Assembly: GCA_030613915.1 (NCBI GenBank)
Contig: JAUWKY010000015.1
Location: forward strand, 1-13,240
Origin: Syntrophobacterales bacterium
GTDB lineage: Bacteria; Desulfobacterota; Syntrophobacteria; BM002
Direction of reading: 5' to 3'
Length of the DNA: 13,240 nucleotides
The translations under genes were made by a program, and so were the position numbers. This document shows positions 1 through 9,598 of the stretch, piece by piece; position 1 is the stretch's first letter, and the number at the start of each line of letters is the position of its first letter. The notes under the pieces are model-generated. The model saw nothing but the letters and a program-made list of their open reading frames with translations, was not told where the DNA came from and ran no database searches.

Positions 1-378
1 GCACTTCGGGGTACTACGGCCTCAGTGCTCGAGGAACACCTCATCGGGCCCAATGCCCTTGCCTTTTGCTACGATGACGAGCTGACGCCGGCGCAGGTGG
101 TGCTGGAATATGCCAAGGGCAATGACAAGCTGGAGGTCAAGGCGGGGGTACTTGCTGGCAGGCTGATGCTTCAGGAGGACATGAAAAAGGTTGTCACCTT
201 GCCCTCCAAAGAAGTAATGCAGGCTCAACTTCTTGGGATTATGGTATCGCTGCCCTCGAAGTTGCTGGCTGTCATGAATGCTGTGCCCAGCGATTTTGTC
301 GGGGTGCTCGCAGCCGCACCGAGGGATCTTCTGGGAGTGCTCAAGGCCATCGAGCAGAAGGGTACACCAGCATCATAA
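1..378 (+). CDS. rplJ: 50S ribosomal protein L10, 3' part (5' end outside window)
   Basis: The frame is open from base 1 and ends at TAA 376-378, giving about 125 C-terminal residues; L10 is usually 165-180 residues, so roughly the first 50 are missing. Recognisable L10 features are the central segment VLEEHLIGPNALAFCYDD followed by the KGNDKLEVKAGVLAGRLM stretch, then a C-terminal helix (LLGVLKAIEQKG) of the kind that carries L7/L12 dimers. L10 anchors the L7/L12 stalk on 23S rRNA at the GTPase-associated centre and in many bacteria represses its own operon by binding the mRNA leader. That leader would lie upstream of this window. rplL follows after 56 nt, the standard rplJ-rplL pairing. A GTG at 25 lies inside the protein and is not a credible start. 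Identity is from recalled family sequence and gene order. Confidence 0.95.
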   Translation, partial: ALRGTTASVLEEHLIGPNALAFCYDDELTPAQVVLEYAKGNDKLEVKAGVLAGRLMLQEDMKKVVTLPSKEVMQAQLLGIMVSLPSKLLAVMNAVPSDFVGVLAAAPRDLLGVLKAIEQKGTPAS

Positions 379-434
379 TTTGAAAAAAACGTGATTGTGC
401 GAACAGATATTAAGAACGATAAAGGAGTAGAAAC

Positions 435-839
435 ATGGCGAAGGCGAAACTGACCAAAGACGATATCAAAGAATACATCAAAAACATGCCGGTGTTTGAG
501 CTGGCCGAGTTAGTAAAAGAGTTGGAAGAAGAACTGGGAGTCTCCGCAGCGGCACCTATGGCTGCAATGCCCATGGCTATGCCGGCAGGAGTTGCGGCGG
601 CTGGTGCTGAGGCTGCTGAGGAAGAAAAGACCGAGTTTGATGTGGTGATCACTGAAGTGGGTGACAAGAAAATCCAGGTGATAAAAACTGTACGCGCCGT
701 CACCAGCCTGGGTCTGAAGGAGGCCAAGGCTTTGGTGGATGAGCTGCCAGGAACAGTGAAAGAGGGTGTGTCCCAAGATGAAGCCGACGATGTGGTCAAG
801 CAGTTGGAAGAAGCTGGCGCCACCGTCGAAGTGAAGTAG
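435..839 (+). CDS. rplL: 50S ribosomal protein L7/L12
   Basis: Encodes 134 residues, slightly longer than the usual 120-130. The start ATG has a good Shine-Dalgarno (AAAGGAG, 421-427) 7 nt upstream. The N-terminal dimerisation domain is about residues 1-36 ([32 protein letters not shown] in two pieces). A flexible Ala/Pro/Met hinge covers about 37-66, with [12 protein letters not shown] as its core. The C-terminal factor-binding domain starts near [10 protein letters not shown] and includes [13 protein letters not shown], the surface that recruits EF-G, EF-Tu and IF2. The protein forms the mobile stalk of the large subunit, bound to L10 encoded just upstream. The extra length lies mostly in the hinge, which is unusually methionine-rich (four Met in about 12 residues). 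It ends in TAG and is followed by a long structured spacer before rpoB. Confidence 0.97.
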   Translation: MAKAKLTKDDIKEYIKNMPVFELAELVKELEEELGVSAAAPMAAMPMAMPAGVAAAGAEAAEEEKTEFDVVITEVGDKKIQVIKTVRAVTSLGLKEAKALVDELPGTVKEGVSQDEADDVVKQLEEAGATVEVK

Positions 840-1086
840 CCTGCACCTGGTTGAATAAAAGGGTGGACCACGCTCGTGAGAGCGAATCGCTTTTGCGTTC
901 ACCTCAATACTTTCGAGCCATCCAAGGATGACCGAGGGATATCGCGGATGGCCGGATACCTGAACTTGGTGGTTTCCGTCCCTGTTCTCTTTGACGAGGG
1001 GCCGGAAGCCCCCTCCGTCATCGCTTTTGGGTCAGCTATCGTGACCCAAAGCCGGGTGATGGAGCCAGCGCCAAAGGTGAGAAAAT
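840..1086 (+). promoter_or_regulatory. rplL-rpoB spacer with three hairpins
   Basis: This 247-nt stretch holds no credible gene. Three stem-loops are visible: CGCTC/GAGCG at 871-884 closing a GTGA (GNRA-type) tetraloop; a GC-rich hairpin at 993-1019 (GGGGC/GCCCC core, loop CGGAA, GACG/CGTC at the base with two bulges); and TTTGGGTCA/TGACCCAAA (1026-1034 with 1042-1050) closing a 7-nt loop. None is followed by a T-run, so they do not look like intrinsic terminators. In E. coli the rplL-rpoB spacer contains a partial attenuator and an RNase III processing site that set RNA polymerase subunit output relative to ribosomal proteins. An analogous role here is inference from position and structure. 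A weak SD-like AAAGGTGAG lies just before the rpoB ATG. Confidence 0.5.
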
Positions 1087-4000
1087 ATGGCAACCTCATT
1101 GGCCAATGACTATCGAGTGCGGAAGAGTTTTGGCAAGATCAAACACATAGTCGAGATCCCAAACCTTATAGAGATGCAGAGACAGTCCTATGAACGGTTT
1201 CTGCAACAGGAATTGGATCCCGATGAACGCGTCGACAAAGGTCTGCAGGGCGTCTTTAAAGGGGTTTTTCCCATTCGCGACTTTAGTGGGACTGCCTCTC
1301 TCGAGTTTGTCCGCTACAGCATCGGCAGAGTCAAGTATGAGGTGGAAGAGTGTTTGCAGCGGGGGATGACGTACGAGGCACCAATCAAGATCACGGTGCG
1401 GCTCGTGGTCTACGATGTGGACAAGGACAGTGGCGCCAAGCACATTCGGGATATTAAAGAGCAGGAGGTTTATTTCGGTACCATACCGTTGATGACCAAC
1501 AACGGTACCTTTATTGTCAACGGCACTGAACGGGTGGTGGTTAGTCAGTTGCACCGTTCTCCAGGTATTTTCTTCGACCACGACAAAGGCAAGACCCATT
1601 CAAGCGGCAAGCTTCTCTACTCTGCCAGGATCATCCCCTTACGCGGCTCTTGGATCGATATGGAATTCGACCCCAAAGACATCCTCCACGTGCGCATTGA
1701 TCGACGACGCAAGTTTCCCGTCACCATCCTGCTCAAGGCTTTGGGCTACAGCGCTGCTGAGCTACTCGATTATTTTTACCAGTCCGAACGCGTTTATCTC
1801 AGAAAAGATGGGGTGGCCAAGCTGCTGGATGATGAATTTCTGGCAGGTACGCGTTCACCGGTGGATATCACTCACCCGAAAAGTGGAAAAGTTCTGGCCA
1901 AGAAAGGAAGAAAGCTGGGAGTCAAGCTTATCCAGCAGCTCAAAGAGTCGAAGATTGCCGAAATTCCATTTCCGGATGAGAACCTGGTGGGTCGAGTGGT
2001 CGGGCGTGATGTGGTGGATGAGAACACCGGAGAGGTACTTATCCAGTGCAATGAAGAGCTCACCGAGGAACATTTGGTTACCTTGCGGGCCCAGTCCATA
2101 GAGTCTTTGGACTTGCTCCATATGGAAGGCGCCGACGTGAGTCCGTCTTTTCGAAATACCCTTGCTATTGACAAGGTTGAAGATTCAGAGACGGCGATTC
2201 TGGAAATCTATCGGAAACTACGGCCCAGCAATCCCCCCACCCCTGAGGTGGCAGCCGAGTTCTTCAAGAATCTCTTCTTTAGCCCTGATCACTATGACCT
2301 TTCCGAGGTGGGGCGGCTGAAGCTGAATCAACAGCTGGGAACCGAGGAGTTGCCGCTCAGCCACCGCCCCCTCACTGAGGATGACATTTTCAGGGCTGTA
2401 AAACGCCTCGTCAAGACCAAGGACACCCAGGGGGCAGTGGACGACATCGATAACCTGGGCAATCGGCGGGTGCGTGCGGTTGGGGAACTTCTGGAAAACC
2501 AGTATCGGATTGGGCTGGTCAGGATGGAGCGGGCTATCAAGGAACGCATGAGTCTTCAAGAGATTGAGACCCTGATGCCGCATGATCTTATCAATGCCAA
2601 GCCGGTATCAGCAGTGGTCAAAGAGTTTTTTGGCACCAGCCAACTGAGCCAGTTCATGGACCAGACCAATCCTTTGAGTGAGATTACCCACAAGCGGAGA
2701 CTAAGCGCCCTCGGACCCGGAGGCCTTACGCGAGAGCGGGCTGGCTTCGAGGTGCGTGACGTCCATCCCACTCACTACGGGCGCATATGTCCCATTGAAA
2801 CCCCGGAAGGTCCCAATATCGGTCTGATCGTCTCGTTGAGCACGTACGCCCGGGTGAACAAGTTCGGCTTCATCGAAACTCCTTATCGCGAGGTGGCAGG
2901 TGGCAAAGTGTCCAACAATGTTGCCTATCTGAGCGCCATGGATGAGAAAAAACAAGCCTTTGCCCAGGCCAATGCTCCTCTGGACAGCAAGAGCAAATTC
3001 GTCCGGGACCAAGTTTCTTGTCGGCTGGAGGGCGAGTTTCTGATGGTCCGTCCCGACCAGGTGGAATTCATGGACGTGAGTCCGAATCAGTTGGTGAGCG
3101 TGGCGGCTTCCCTCATCCCCTTCCTGGAGAACGATGATGCTAACCGGGCGCTGATGGGCTCAAACATGCAACGTCAAGCTGTACCTCTTTTGAAGGCCAA
3201 AGCTCCGTTAGTGGGTACCGGTGTCGAGAAGGTTGTGGCCCAGGACTCAGGGGTTGCAATCATTGCCCGGCGCGATGGTATAGTGGAAGATGTAGATGCC
3301 TCTCGTGTTGTGGTCAGGGCCTCCCAGGGTGACGGCGAAGACCAGTCGCTCGCCTCCGCAGTGGATATCTATAAGATCACCAAGTTCCAGCGCTCTAACC
3401 AGAACACCTGTTTCAACCAAAAGCCTATCGTTCGTCCTGGACAAAGGGTGAGCAATGGGCAGATCATTGCCGATGGTCCCTCCACTGAAATGGGAGAACT
3501 CGCCCTCGGCCGGAACATCACTGTTGCCTTTATGAGTTGGGGTTGATACATCTTCGAGCATTCCATCGTGGTGATGGAGCGAGTGGTCAAAGAGGAGATC
3601 TTCACCTCGATCCACATCGAGGAGTTCGAGTTGGTTGCCCGGGATACCAAGCTGGGCAAAGAGGAGATCACCCGTGACATTCCCAACATCGGTGAGGAGG
3701 CGTTAGGACACCTCGACGAGAGCGGAATTATTAGGGTTGGCGCCACAATCCAAACCGGCGACATTCTGGTGGGCAAGGTAACGCCCAAAGGTGAGACTCA
3801 GCTCACTCCAGAGGAGAAATTGCTCCGGGCTATATTTGGTGAAAAGGCGGGGGATGTGAAAGACACCTCTCTCCGGGTGCCTCCGGGCGTGGAGGGCATT
3901 GTTATTGATGCCAAAGTCTTTTCCCGTAAGGGTGTAGACAAGGATGAACGGACCATATCCATTGAAGACGAGGAAATAGCGCGGTTGCTGAAGGATCAGC

Positions 4001-5202
4001 GTGACGAGATAAAGATAATCAAGAAAAGCGCGTTGAGGAAGCTCGAACGGTTGCTGGCAAAGAAGAAATCGGCCAAACCCGTCAAGGACGTCAAGAAGAC
4101 CTTGATCAAAAAGGGCGGCACTTTTACTGGTGACATCCTTGCCCAATTGGCCCCCGGCCAGTGGATGGATATCGAGGTGCAGGGGAAGGTTGAGGTGACC
4201 GGACAGATTCGAGAAATCTGGGAGAACTACCACGAACAGATCGAACTGGTGCAAATGGTCTTCGCAGACAAAATCGCCAGACTCAAGAAGGGCGACGAGT
4301 TGCCCCCAGGTGTGATCAAAATGGTCAAGGTTTACCTGGCGGTTAAGCGCAAGCTTTCGGTGGGGGACAAGATGGCCGGTCGGCACGGTAATAAGGGGGT
4401 GGTAAGCCGAGTTCTGCCCGAAGAGGACTTGCCCTACTTTGCCGAAGGCACCCCGGTGGATATTGTCCTGAATCCCCTGGGCGTACCTTCGCGCATGAAT
4501 GTGGGTCAGGTCTTGGAGACCCACCTGGGCTGGGCCGCCAAAGGGATTGGTGAACAACTGGTTCAGTTACTGGAGGAATACAAGAGTCAGGAGACTATAA
4601 AGGCGAAGCTCCGGCGACTTTACTCCAAGCAGGAATTCAAGGAGTACTTTGACGAGGCGGATGAAACCGAACTCAAGAGCCTGATTCCCCACTACCGAGA
4701 GGGCTTCCATGTGGCCAGTCCAGTATTTGATGGCGCCGCGGAGGAAGAGATTCGGGAGTTTCTGAAAGAAGGAGGCCTTCCAGAGTTGGGACAGGCGACT
4801 CTGTATGACGGCCGCAATGGTAAGCCATTCGACAGCAAAGTCACTGTGGGCATTATGTACATGATGAAGTTGCACCACTTGGTGGACGACAAGCTGCACG
4901 CACGCTCCATTGGTCCGTACTCACTGGTAACCCAGCAGCCATTGGGTGGTAAAGCGCAGTTTGGTGGGCAACGTTTGGGTGAGATGGAAGTCTGGGCAAT
5001 GGAGGCTTATGGTGCTGCCTATGCCTTGCAGGAGTTCTTGACGGTGAAATCCGATGATGTGGCCGGCAGGACTCGTATGTACGAAAAAATAGTCAAGGGC
5101 GACAATACGCTCGAGGCTGGGTTGCCGGAATCTTTCAACGTACTGGTGAAGGAGCTCCAGGCCCTGGGTTTGGATGTCCGCTTGTTGGAAGACGCCGACT
5201 AG
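1087..5202 (+). CDS. rpoB: RNA polymerase beta subunit, full length but with an in-frame TGA at codon 820
   Basis: One continuous frame of 1371 codons plus TAG, normal for a proteobacterial beta subunit, broken only by TGA at 3544-3546. Upstream are the [17 protein letters not shown] segment and the rifampicin region ([19 protein letters not shown] then [20 protein letters not shown]). Positions equivalent to E. coli Q513, D516, H526 and S531 are the wild-type residues, predicting rifampicin sensitivity. Downstream are [20 protein letters not shown], an insertion like beta SI2, the active-site [13 protein letters not shown] (lysines 1095 and 1103, counting the TGA as a residue) and the C-terminal [20 protein letters not shown] clamp region. 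The TGA falls where family members have Gly in MPWGGYNFED. Nearby residues are also odd: MSWG, stop, YIFEH. Conservation on both sides argues for a functional gene. A GTG at 3568 or ATG at 3574 could be proposed as a restart, but neither has a Shine-Dalgarno. Error, pseudogene and recoding remain open. Confidence 0.9.
3544..3546 (+). other. In-frame TGA codon inside rpoB
   Basis: Codon 820 counted from the ATG at 1087 reads TGA, between TGG GGT and TAC ATC. Family alignment from memory puts glycine here (E. coli beta G809 in MPWNGYNFED), and GGA to TGA is one base change. The frame continues without shift into clearly homologous sequence, so this is a nonsense codon and not a frameshift. No other in-frame TGA occurs in the window's genes, and fusA uses TGA as its real stop. 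Confidence 0.95.
3561..3579 (+). promoter_or_regulatory. Stem-loop 3' of the rpoB TGA, SECIS-like in geometry (speculative)
   Basis: TTCCATC (3561-3567) pairs with GATGGAG (3573-3579): six Watson-Crick pairs plus one outer U-G pair, closing a 5-nt loop GTGGT (3568-3572). The apical loop starts 21 nt after the TGA. Bacterial SECIS elements sit inside the coding region close behind the UGA, typically with the apical loop about 16-37 nt away and a G within its first two bases, so the geometry is compatible. A short hairpin of this size can also arise by chance, and no selenoprotein RNA polymerase subunit is known to me. Confidence 0.25.
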
Positions 5203-5227
5203 TAAACGGATAGTATGGCAATTTAGT

Positions 5228-5244
5228 CTCTTACGTATTAAGAG
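5228..5244 (+). other. Small hairpin after rpoB stop
   Basis: CTCTTA (5228-5233) and TAAGAG (5239-5244) form a 6-bp stem around CGTAT, starting 25 nt after the rpoB stop. It is AT-rich and followed by GCGTTTAAG, not a clean T-run, so terminator activity is doubtful. Confidence 0.3.
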
Positions 5245-5274
5245 GCGTTTAAGAAGTTAAGCGGGAAATCAGAA

Positions 5275-5463
5275 AAATTCGAAATCCGAATATCGAAATC
5301 CGAAACAATGTTCCAATGCTCAAAACTCAAATGACCAAAACAAAAAATTGCCGTTTTAATCTATATGTTTTGAACATTAAAGAATTCGTATTTTGAATTT
5401 GTTTCGTGCTTCGTGCTTCGAATTTCGGATTTACTTATATTCGATGCACAATATTCGGGTTTG
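5275..5463. repeat. AT-rich imperfect palindromic repeat in the rpoB-rpoC spacer
   Basis: The left arm (about 5275-5308) contains GAAATCCGAATATCG followed by a second AAATCCGAAACA. The right arm (about 5397-5432) contains TGTTTCG, two and a half copies of the 7-mer TTCGTGC, then TTCGAATTTCGGATTT, an imperfect reverse complement of the left arm. The inner parts also mirror one another loosely (AATGCTCAAAAC on the left, GTTTTGAACATT on the right). A further ATATTCGGGTTTGA at 5451-5464 resembles the right end again, so the right boundary is uncertain. Composition is much more AT-rich than the flanking genes. A related partial copy lies before fusA. It has no coding capacity and looks like a dispersed palindromic element that would fold into a long hairpin in the rpoBC transcript. 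Confidence 0.7.
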
Positions 5464-5481
5464 ATCACAAAAAATCTTTAA

Positions 5482-5507
5482 CGAGGAGAGAATTCTCCTC
5501 GAGGAGG
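5482..5507 (+). promoter_or_regulatory. rpoC ribosome-binding region with mirrored SD / anti-SD
   Basis: GAGGAGG (5501-5507) is a strong Shine-Dalgarno 5 nt before the rpoC GTG. Immediately upstream, CGAGGAGA (5482-5489) and TCTCCTCG (5494-5501) form a perfect 8-bp stem with loop GAAT. The pyrimidine arm CTCCTC is complementary both to the upstream GAGGAG and to the true SD, so upstream pairing would leave the SD mostly exposed. This is what the sequence shows; a regulatory role is inference. Confidence 0.55.
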
Positions 5508-5512
5508 TTGCA

Positions 5513-8500
5513 GTGAAAGAACTGTACAACCTTTTCGTTCGGCCCAAAGATCCTTTGAGTTTCAACGCGGTTCGTATCTCTCTGGCCTCGCCGGAGAAAA
5601 TCCGGGAATGGTCCTATGGAGAGATCAAGAAGCCGGAGACCATTAATTACCGGACTTTCAAGCCTGAGCGTGATGGCCTGTTCTGTGCCAAGATATTTGG
5701 GCCCACAAAAGACTACGAGTGCAACTGTGGTAAATACAAACGCATGAAACATAGGGGGGTCGTCTGTGAAAAATGTGGCGTTGAGGTGATTCAGTCCAAG
5801 GTGCGACGGGAACGCATGGGCCACATTGCACTGGCAGCCCCCGTTGCTCACATATGGTTCCTGAAAAGTTTGCCCAGTAAGGTGGGTAATCTTCTGGATC
5901 TCACCCTCAAGGAGTTGGAGAAGGTTCTCTATTTCGATAGCTATATTGTGCTTGATGCTGGGGATACCCCACTGAGCGATCACGAACTACTGAGCGAAGA
6001 GCGGTATCGTCAATTACGCGAGCAGCACGGCAACAGCTTCAAGGTAGGCATTGGGGCGGAAGCCGTGAATGAACTGCTGGGCAAATTGGACTTGAATGGG
6101 CTTGCCGAAGAAATGCGCCTGGAGATGACCAAGACCAAATCAGTGGCCAAACGGAAAAAATTGGCCAAACGACTCAAGGTGATCAATGCATTCCGGGAGT
6201 CGGGAAACCAGCCCCAGTGGATGATTTTGGAAGTGATCCCGGTACTGCCTCCTGATTTGCGGCCCCTCGTTCCCCTCGACGGTGGGCGTTTCGCCACCAG
6301 TGACCTCAACGACCTCTACCGCAGGGTTATTAATCGCAATAACCGCTTGCGACGTTTGCAGGAGTTAAATGCGCCGGAGATCATTATCCGTAATGAGAAG
6401 CGGATGCTGCAGGAGGCCGTGGACGTTTTGTTCGATAACGGCAGAAGGGGCAAGACGATCACCGGTCCCAACAAGAGAGCTCTCAAGTCCCTGTCTGACA
6501 TGCTAAAAGGCAAACAGGGCCGCTTTCGCCAAAACCTCTTGGGCAAGCGGGTGGACTACTCTGGGCGGTCAGTTATCGTCATCGGTCCCGATTTGCGACT
6601 GCACCAGTGTGGCATTCCCAAAAAGATGGCCCTTGAGCTGTTCAAACCGTTTATTTACAACAAACTGGAAGAGCGCGGCTATGTGACCACCATCAAGAGT
6701 GCCAAGAAAATGGTGGAAAAGGAGACTCCCGAGGTATGGGACTGCCTGGATGAGGTGGTCAAAGAGTATCCGGTGCTTCTAAACCGCGCCCCGACGTTGC
6801 ACCGGTTAGGCCTTCAGGCATTCGAACCCATTCTCATCGAAGGGAAGGCTATTCAGATCCATCCACTGGTTTGTGCTGCCTTCAATGCTGACTTCGACGG
6901 TGACCAGATGGCGGTGCACATACCGCTTTCCATCGAAGCGCAGATCGAGGCGCGGGTGCTGATGATGAGCACCAATAACATTTTGAGTCCGGCTCATGGC
7001 GAGCCCATTATAGTGCCGAGTCAGGATATCGTGCTCGGCATCTATTACATGACCAGAGAGAAACCCTTTGCCAGGGGTGAGAACAAGATTTTTGCCAATG
7101 CTGAAGAAGTGCGCTGCGCCTATGATGCTGGAGAACTGGATCTCCATGCCCAAATTTCGGTGCGCCTGAACGGCACGCGGGTGGAAACCACCACTGGCCG
7201 GGTATTGCTGTCAGAGGTGGTACCATCTGAACTTCCCTTCGAACTCATAAACAAAGTTATGAACAAGAGAGCTCTAGCCGAGCTTTTCGACCATAGTTAC
7301 CGCGAGGCCGGGGTTAAAAGAACGGTGATACTGGCCGACCGTATCAAAGATGTCGGCTTCGAGTTTGCTACCCGCTCCGGTCTTTCCATAGCGGTTTCCG
7401 ACATGGTCATCCCATCAAGCAAACCAGACATCATTCAGGAGGCTTCAGACAACATCAAAGAGATCGAAAGACAGTACAATGAAGGTCTCATAACCGCCGG
7501 TGAGAAGTACAACAAGGTTGTGGACATCTGGGCCAAGGCTACCGAGGATATTGCTGCTGAGATGATGCTTGAAATTGCTACGGAAAAAATCACCGATCCT
7601 GGTGGCAAGCAGGTGGAGATGCCCTCGTTCAATCCCATCTTTATGATGGCCGACTCAGGCTCTCGAGGAAGCAAGGATCAGATGCGCCAGCTTTCGGGAA
7701 TGCGTGGTCTTATGGCCAAACCGTCGGGTGAAATTATCGAAACTCCCATTACTGCTAACTTCCGCGAGGGTCTTACGGTGTTGCAGTACTTCGTTTCCAC
7801 CCACGGAGCGCGAAAAGGGCTGGCAGACACAGCTTTGAAGACCGCCAACTCTGGATACCTGACGCGGCGGTTGGTCGATGTAGCCCAGGACTCCATCGTT
7901 TACGAGCAAGACTGCGGCACCATTGACGGCATCTGGGTGGAGGCACTCACTGAGGCTGGAGAGATTATCCAGCGTCTGGGCGAACGTGTTTTGGGCCGGG
8001 TAACCCTTGAAACCATAAAGGATCCATTCACCGATAAAGTGTTGGTCAAGGCCAACGAGGAAATCGACGAGCAAGGGGTAACTCGGATCGAGGAGTCTGG
8101 CCTGGAGGGCATTCATATCCGCTCTGTCCTCACCTGCCGGAGCAAGCGTGGCGCCTGTATGAAGTGCTATGGGCGCGATCTGGCTCATGGCCGCATGGTG
8201 GAGATCGGTGAAGCGATTGGTATCATCGCTGCCCAGTCCATCGGCGAGCCTGGAACCCAGCTGACAATGCGTACCTTTCACATTGGTGGCACGGCCAGCA
8301 AGCGTATTGAGCAGACCTCAATCAGTAACCGCAATCCCGGCACAGTGAAATATGTGAGTCTGAACACGGTCCTGGATGTGGAAGGGAATCTGGTGGTGAT
8401 GAACCGCAATGGAGAGATCACCATTGTCGGCGAAGGGGGACGGGAGCGTGAGCGCTACCAGATCATTTATGGTGCCAAACTGAAGGTCACAGATGGTCAG

Positions 8501-9598
8501 GACGTAGAGACTGACACCTTGCTGGCGGAGTGGGACCCCTTTACTACTCCCATCCTCACTGAGGTGAGCGGCACAGTGAAGTTTGGCGACATTGTCGAAG
8601 GCCTCACCATGCAGGAGAAGGTTGACCCGGTTACCGGTAAGGCCAGCAAAATTATTGTGGAGTACAGGGGGGATACTGATGTAAGGCCGCGGATCTCCAT
8701 GAAAGATGAGTCAGCTAAGACGGCCAAAATAGGCAAGAGTGCAGCCCGTTACTTTATGCCTGTGGGCGCCATCATCATGGTAACCGAGGGTGATCCGGTT
8801 GCCGCTGGCGATGTCCTCGCCAAGATCCCGCGTGAGACCACCAAGACCAAAGACATCACCGGTGGCCTGCCACGAGTAGCTGAGCTTTTTGAAGTCCGCA
8901 AACCCAAAGAGCAGGCAGTGATCAGTGAGATCAGCGGCACTATAACCTTTGGCAAGGATACCAAAGGTAAGCGCAAGGTGATTATCACTCCTGAAATTGG
9001 AGAGCCCAAGGAGTACTTGATCGCCAAAGGCAAGCACATCAGTGTCCACGAGGGAGACCTAGTACGGGCCGGTGAGGCCCTTATGGATGGCTCTGCCAAC
9101 CCCCACGACATTCTCAACATCCTTGGTGAAAAGGAGTTGGCCAAATACCTGGTGGACGAAGTCCAGCAAGTTTACAGGCTGCAGGGGGTCAAGATAAACG
9201 ACAAACACATAGAAGTAATTGTGCGCCAGATGCTCAAACGGGTCAGGATTAGCGACCCAGGTGATTCCGAACTTCTCATGGGCGAACAGGTGGAGAAGCA
9301 CCGTTTTGAGGAAACCAACCAGAAATTGCTCGATGAAGGTAAGAAGCCCGCAGTGGGCGAACCATTGTTGCTGGGAATCACCAAGGCATCTCTCAGCACT
9401 GAGAGCTTCATCTCTGCCGCCTCTTTCCAAGAGACCACCAAGGTGCTCACCGATGCGGCAGTGGCCGGCAGGGTGGATTATTTGCGAGGTCTCAAAGAGA
9501 ACGTGATTATGGGGAGACTGATCCCTGCAGGAACCGGCCTGAAGCGGTATCGGGATATGGTTTCAGGTGAAAAAGAGGAAGCGGCAGGATCTTCATAA
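5513..9598 (+). CDS. rpoC: RNA polymerase beta' subunit
   Basis: Encodes 1361 residues from a GTG start, chosen because GAGGAGG lies 5 nt upstream and the N-terminus ([12 protein letters not shown]) begins where the family does. Zinc-ribbon cysteines are C70, C72, C85 and C88, the same numbers as in E. coli. The catalytic loop [12 protein letters not shown] places the Mg-binding aspartates at 460, 462 and 464. The second zinc site is C801, C875, C882 and C885. The trigger loop ([19 protein letters not shown]) has M919, R920 and H923. Between the trigger-loop halves (about 932-1110) lies an insertion resembling E. coli SI3, typical of proteobacteria. The C-terminus ends with [13 protein letters not shown], close to where omega binds. 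All catalytic motifs are intact, in contrast to rpoB. The 310-nt gap to rpoB is long for this gene pair and contains a repeat. It ends in TAA. Confidence 0.97.
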   Translation: MKELYNLFVRPKDPLSFNAVRISLASPEKIREWSYGEIKKPETINYRTFKPERDGLFCAKIFGPTKDYECNCGKYKRMKHRGVVCEKCGVEVIQSKVRRERMGHIALAAPVAHIWFLKSLPSKVGNLLDLTLKELEKVLYFDSYIVLDAGDTPLSDHELLSEERYRQLREQHGNSFKVGIGAEAVNELLGKLDLNGLAEEMRLEMTKTKSVAKRKKLAKRLKVINAFRESGNQPQWMILEVIPVLPPDLRPLVPLDGGRFATSDLNDLYRRVINRNNRLRRLQELNAPEIIIRNEKRMLQEAVDVLFDNGRRGKTITGPNKRALKSLSDMLKGKQGRFRQNLLGKRVDYSGRSVIVIGPDLRLHQCGIPKKMALELFKPFIYNKLEERGYVTTIKSAKKMVEKETPEVWDCLDEVVKEYPVLLNRAPTLHRLGLQAFEPILIEGKAIQIHPLVCAAFNADFDGDQMAVHIPLSIEAQIEARVLMMSTNNILSPAHGEPIIVPSQDIVLGIYYMTREKPFARGENKIFANAEEVRCAYDAGELDLHAQISVRLNGTRVETTTGRVLLSEVVPSELPFELINKVMNKRALAELFDHSYREAGVKRTVILADRIKDVGFEFATRSGLSIAVSDMVIPSSKPDIIQEASDNIKEIERQYNEGLITAGEKYNKVVDIWAKATEDIAAEMMLEIATEKITDPGGKQVEMPSFNPIFMMADSGSRGSKDQMRQLSGMRGLMAKPSGEIIETPITANFREGLTVLQYFVSTHGARKGLADTALKTANSGYLTRRLVDVAQDSIVYEQDCGTIDGIWVEALTEAGEIIQRLGERVLGRVTLETIKDPFTDKVLVKANEEIDEQGVTRIEESGLEGIHIRSVLTCRSKRGACMKCYGRDLAHGRMVEIGEAIGIIAAQSIGEPGTQLTMRTFHIGGTASKRIEQTSISNRNPGTVKYVSLNTVLDVEGNLVVMNRNGEITIVGEGGRERERYQIIYGAKLKVTDGQDVETDTLLAEWDPFTTPILTEVSGTVKFGDIVEGLTMQEKVDPVTGKASKIIVEYRGDTDVRPRISMKDESAKTAKIGKSAARYFMPVGAIIMVTEGDPVAAGDVLAKIPRETTKTKDITGGLPRVAELFEVRKPKEQAVISEISGTITFGKDTKGKRKVIITPEIGEPKEYLIAKGKHISVHEGDLVRAGEALMDGSANPHDILNILGEKELAKYLVDEVQQVYRLQGVKINDKHIEVIVRQMLKRVRISDPGDSELLMGEQVEKHRFEETNQKLLDEGKKPAVGEPLLLGITKASLSTESFISAASFQETTKVLTDAAVAGRVDYLRGLKENVIMGRLIPAGTGLKRYRDMVSGEKEEAAGSS

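Noticed and set aside
876..1109. A 77-codon open frame across the rplL-rpoB spacer on the + strand
   Set aside because: It has no Shine-Dalgarno, resembles no family I know, overlaps the rpoB start, and covers the hairpins, which explain the sequence better.
3703..4557. A 284-codon open frame on the - strand inside rpoB
   Set aside because: It is antisense to highly conserved RpoB codons and has no recognisable family features; such shadows are common in GC-rich conserved genes.
3568..5202. The rpoB 3' part as an independent gene (split beta subunit) starting at GTG 3568 or ATG 3574
   Set aside because: It continues the upstream frame exactly, no ribosome-binding site precedes either start, and the split would fall in the catalytic core. 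I treat it as part of one rpoB.
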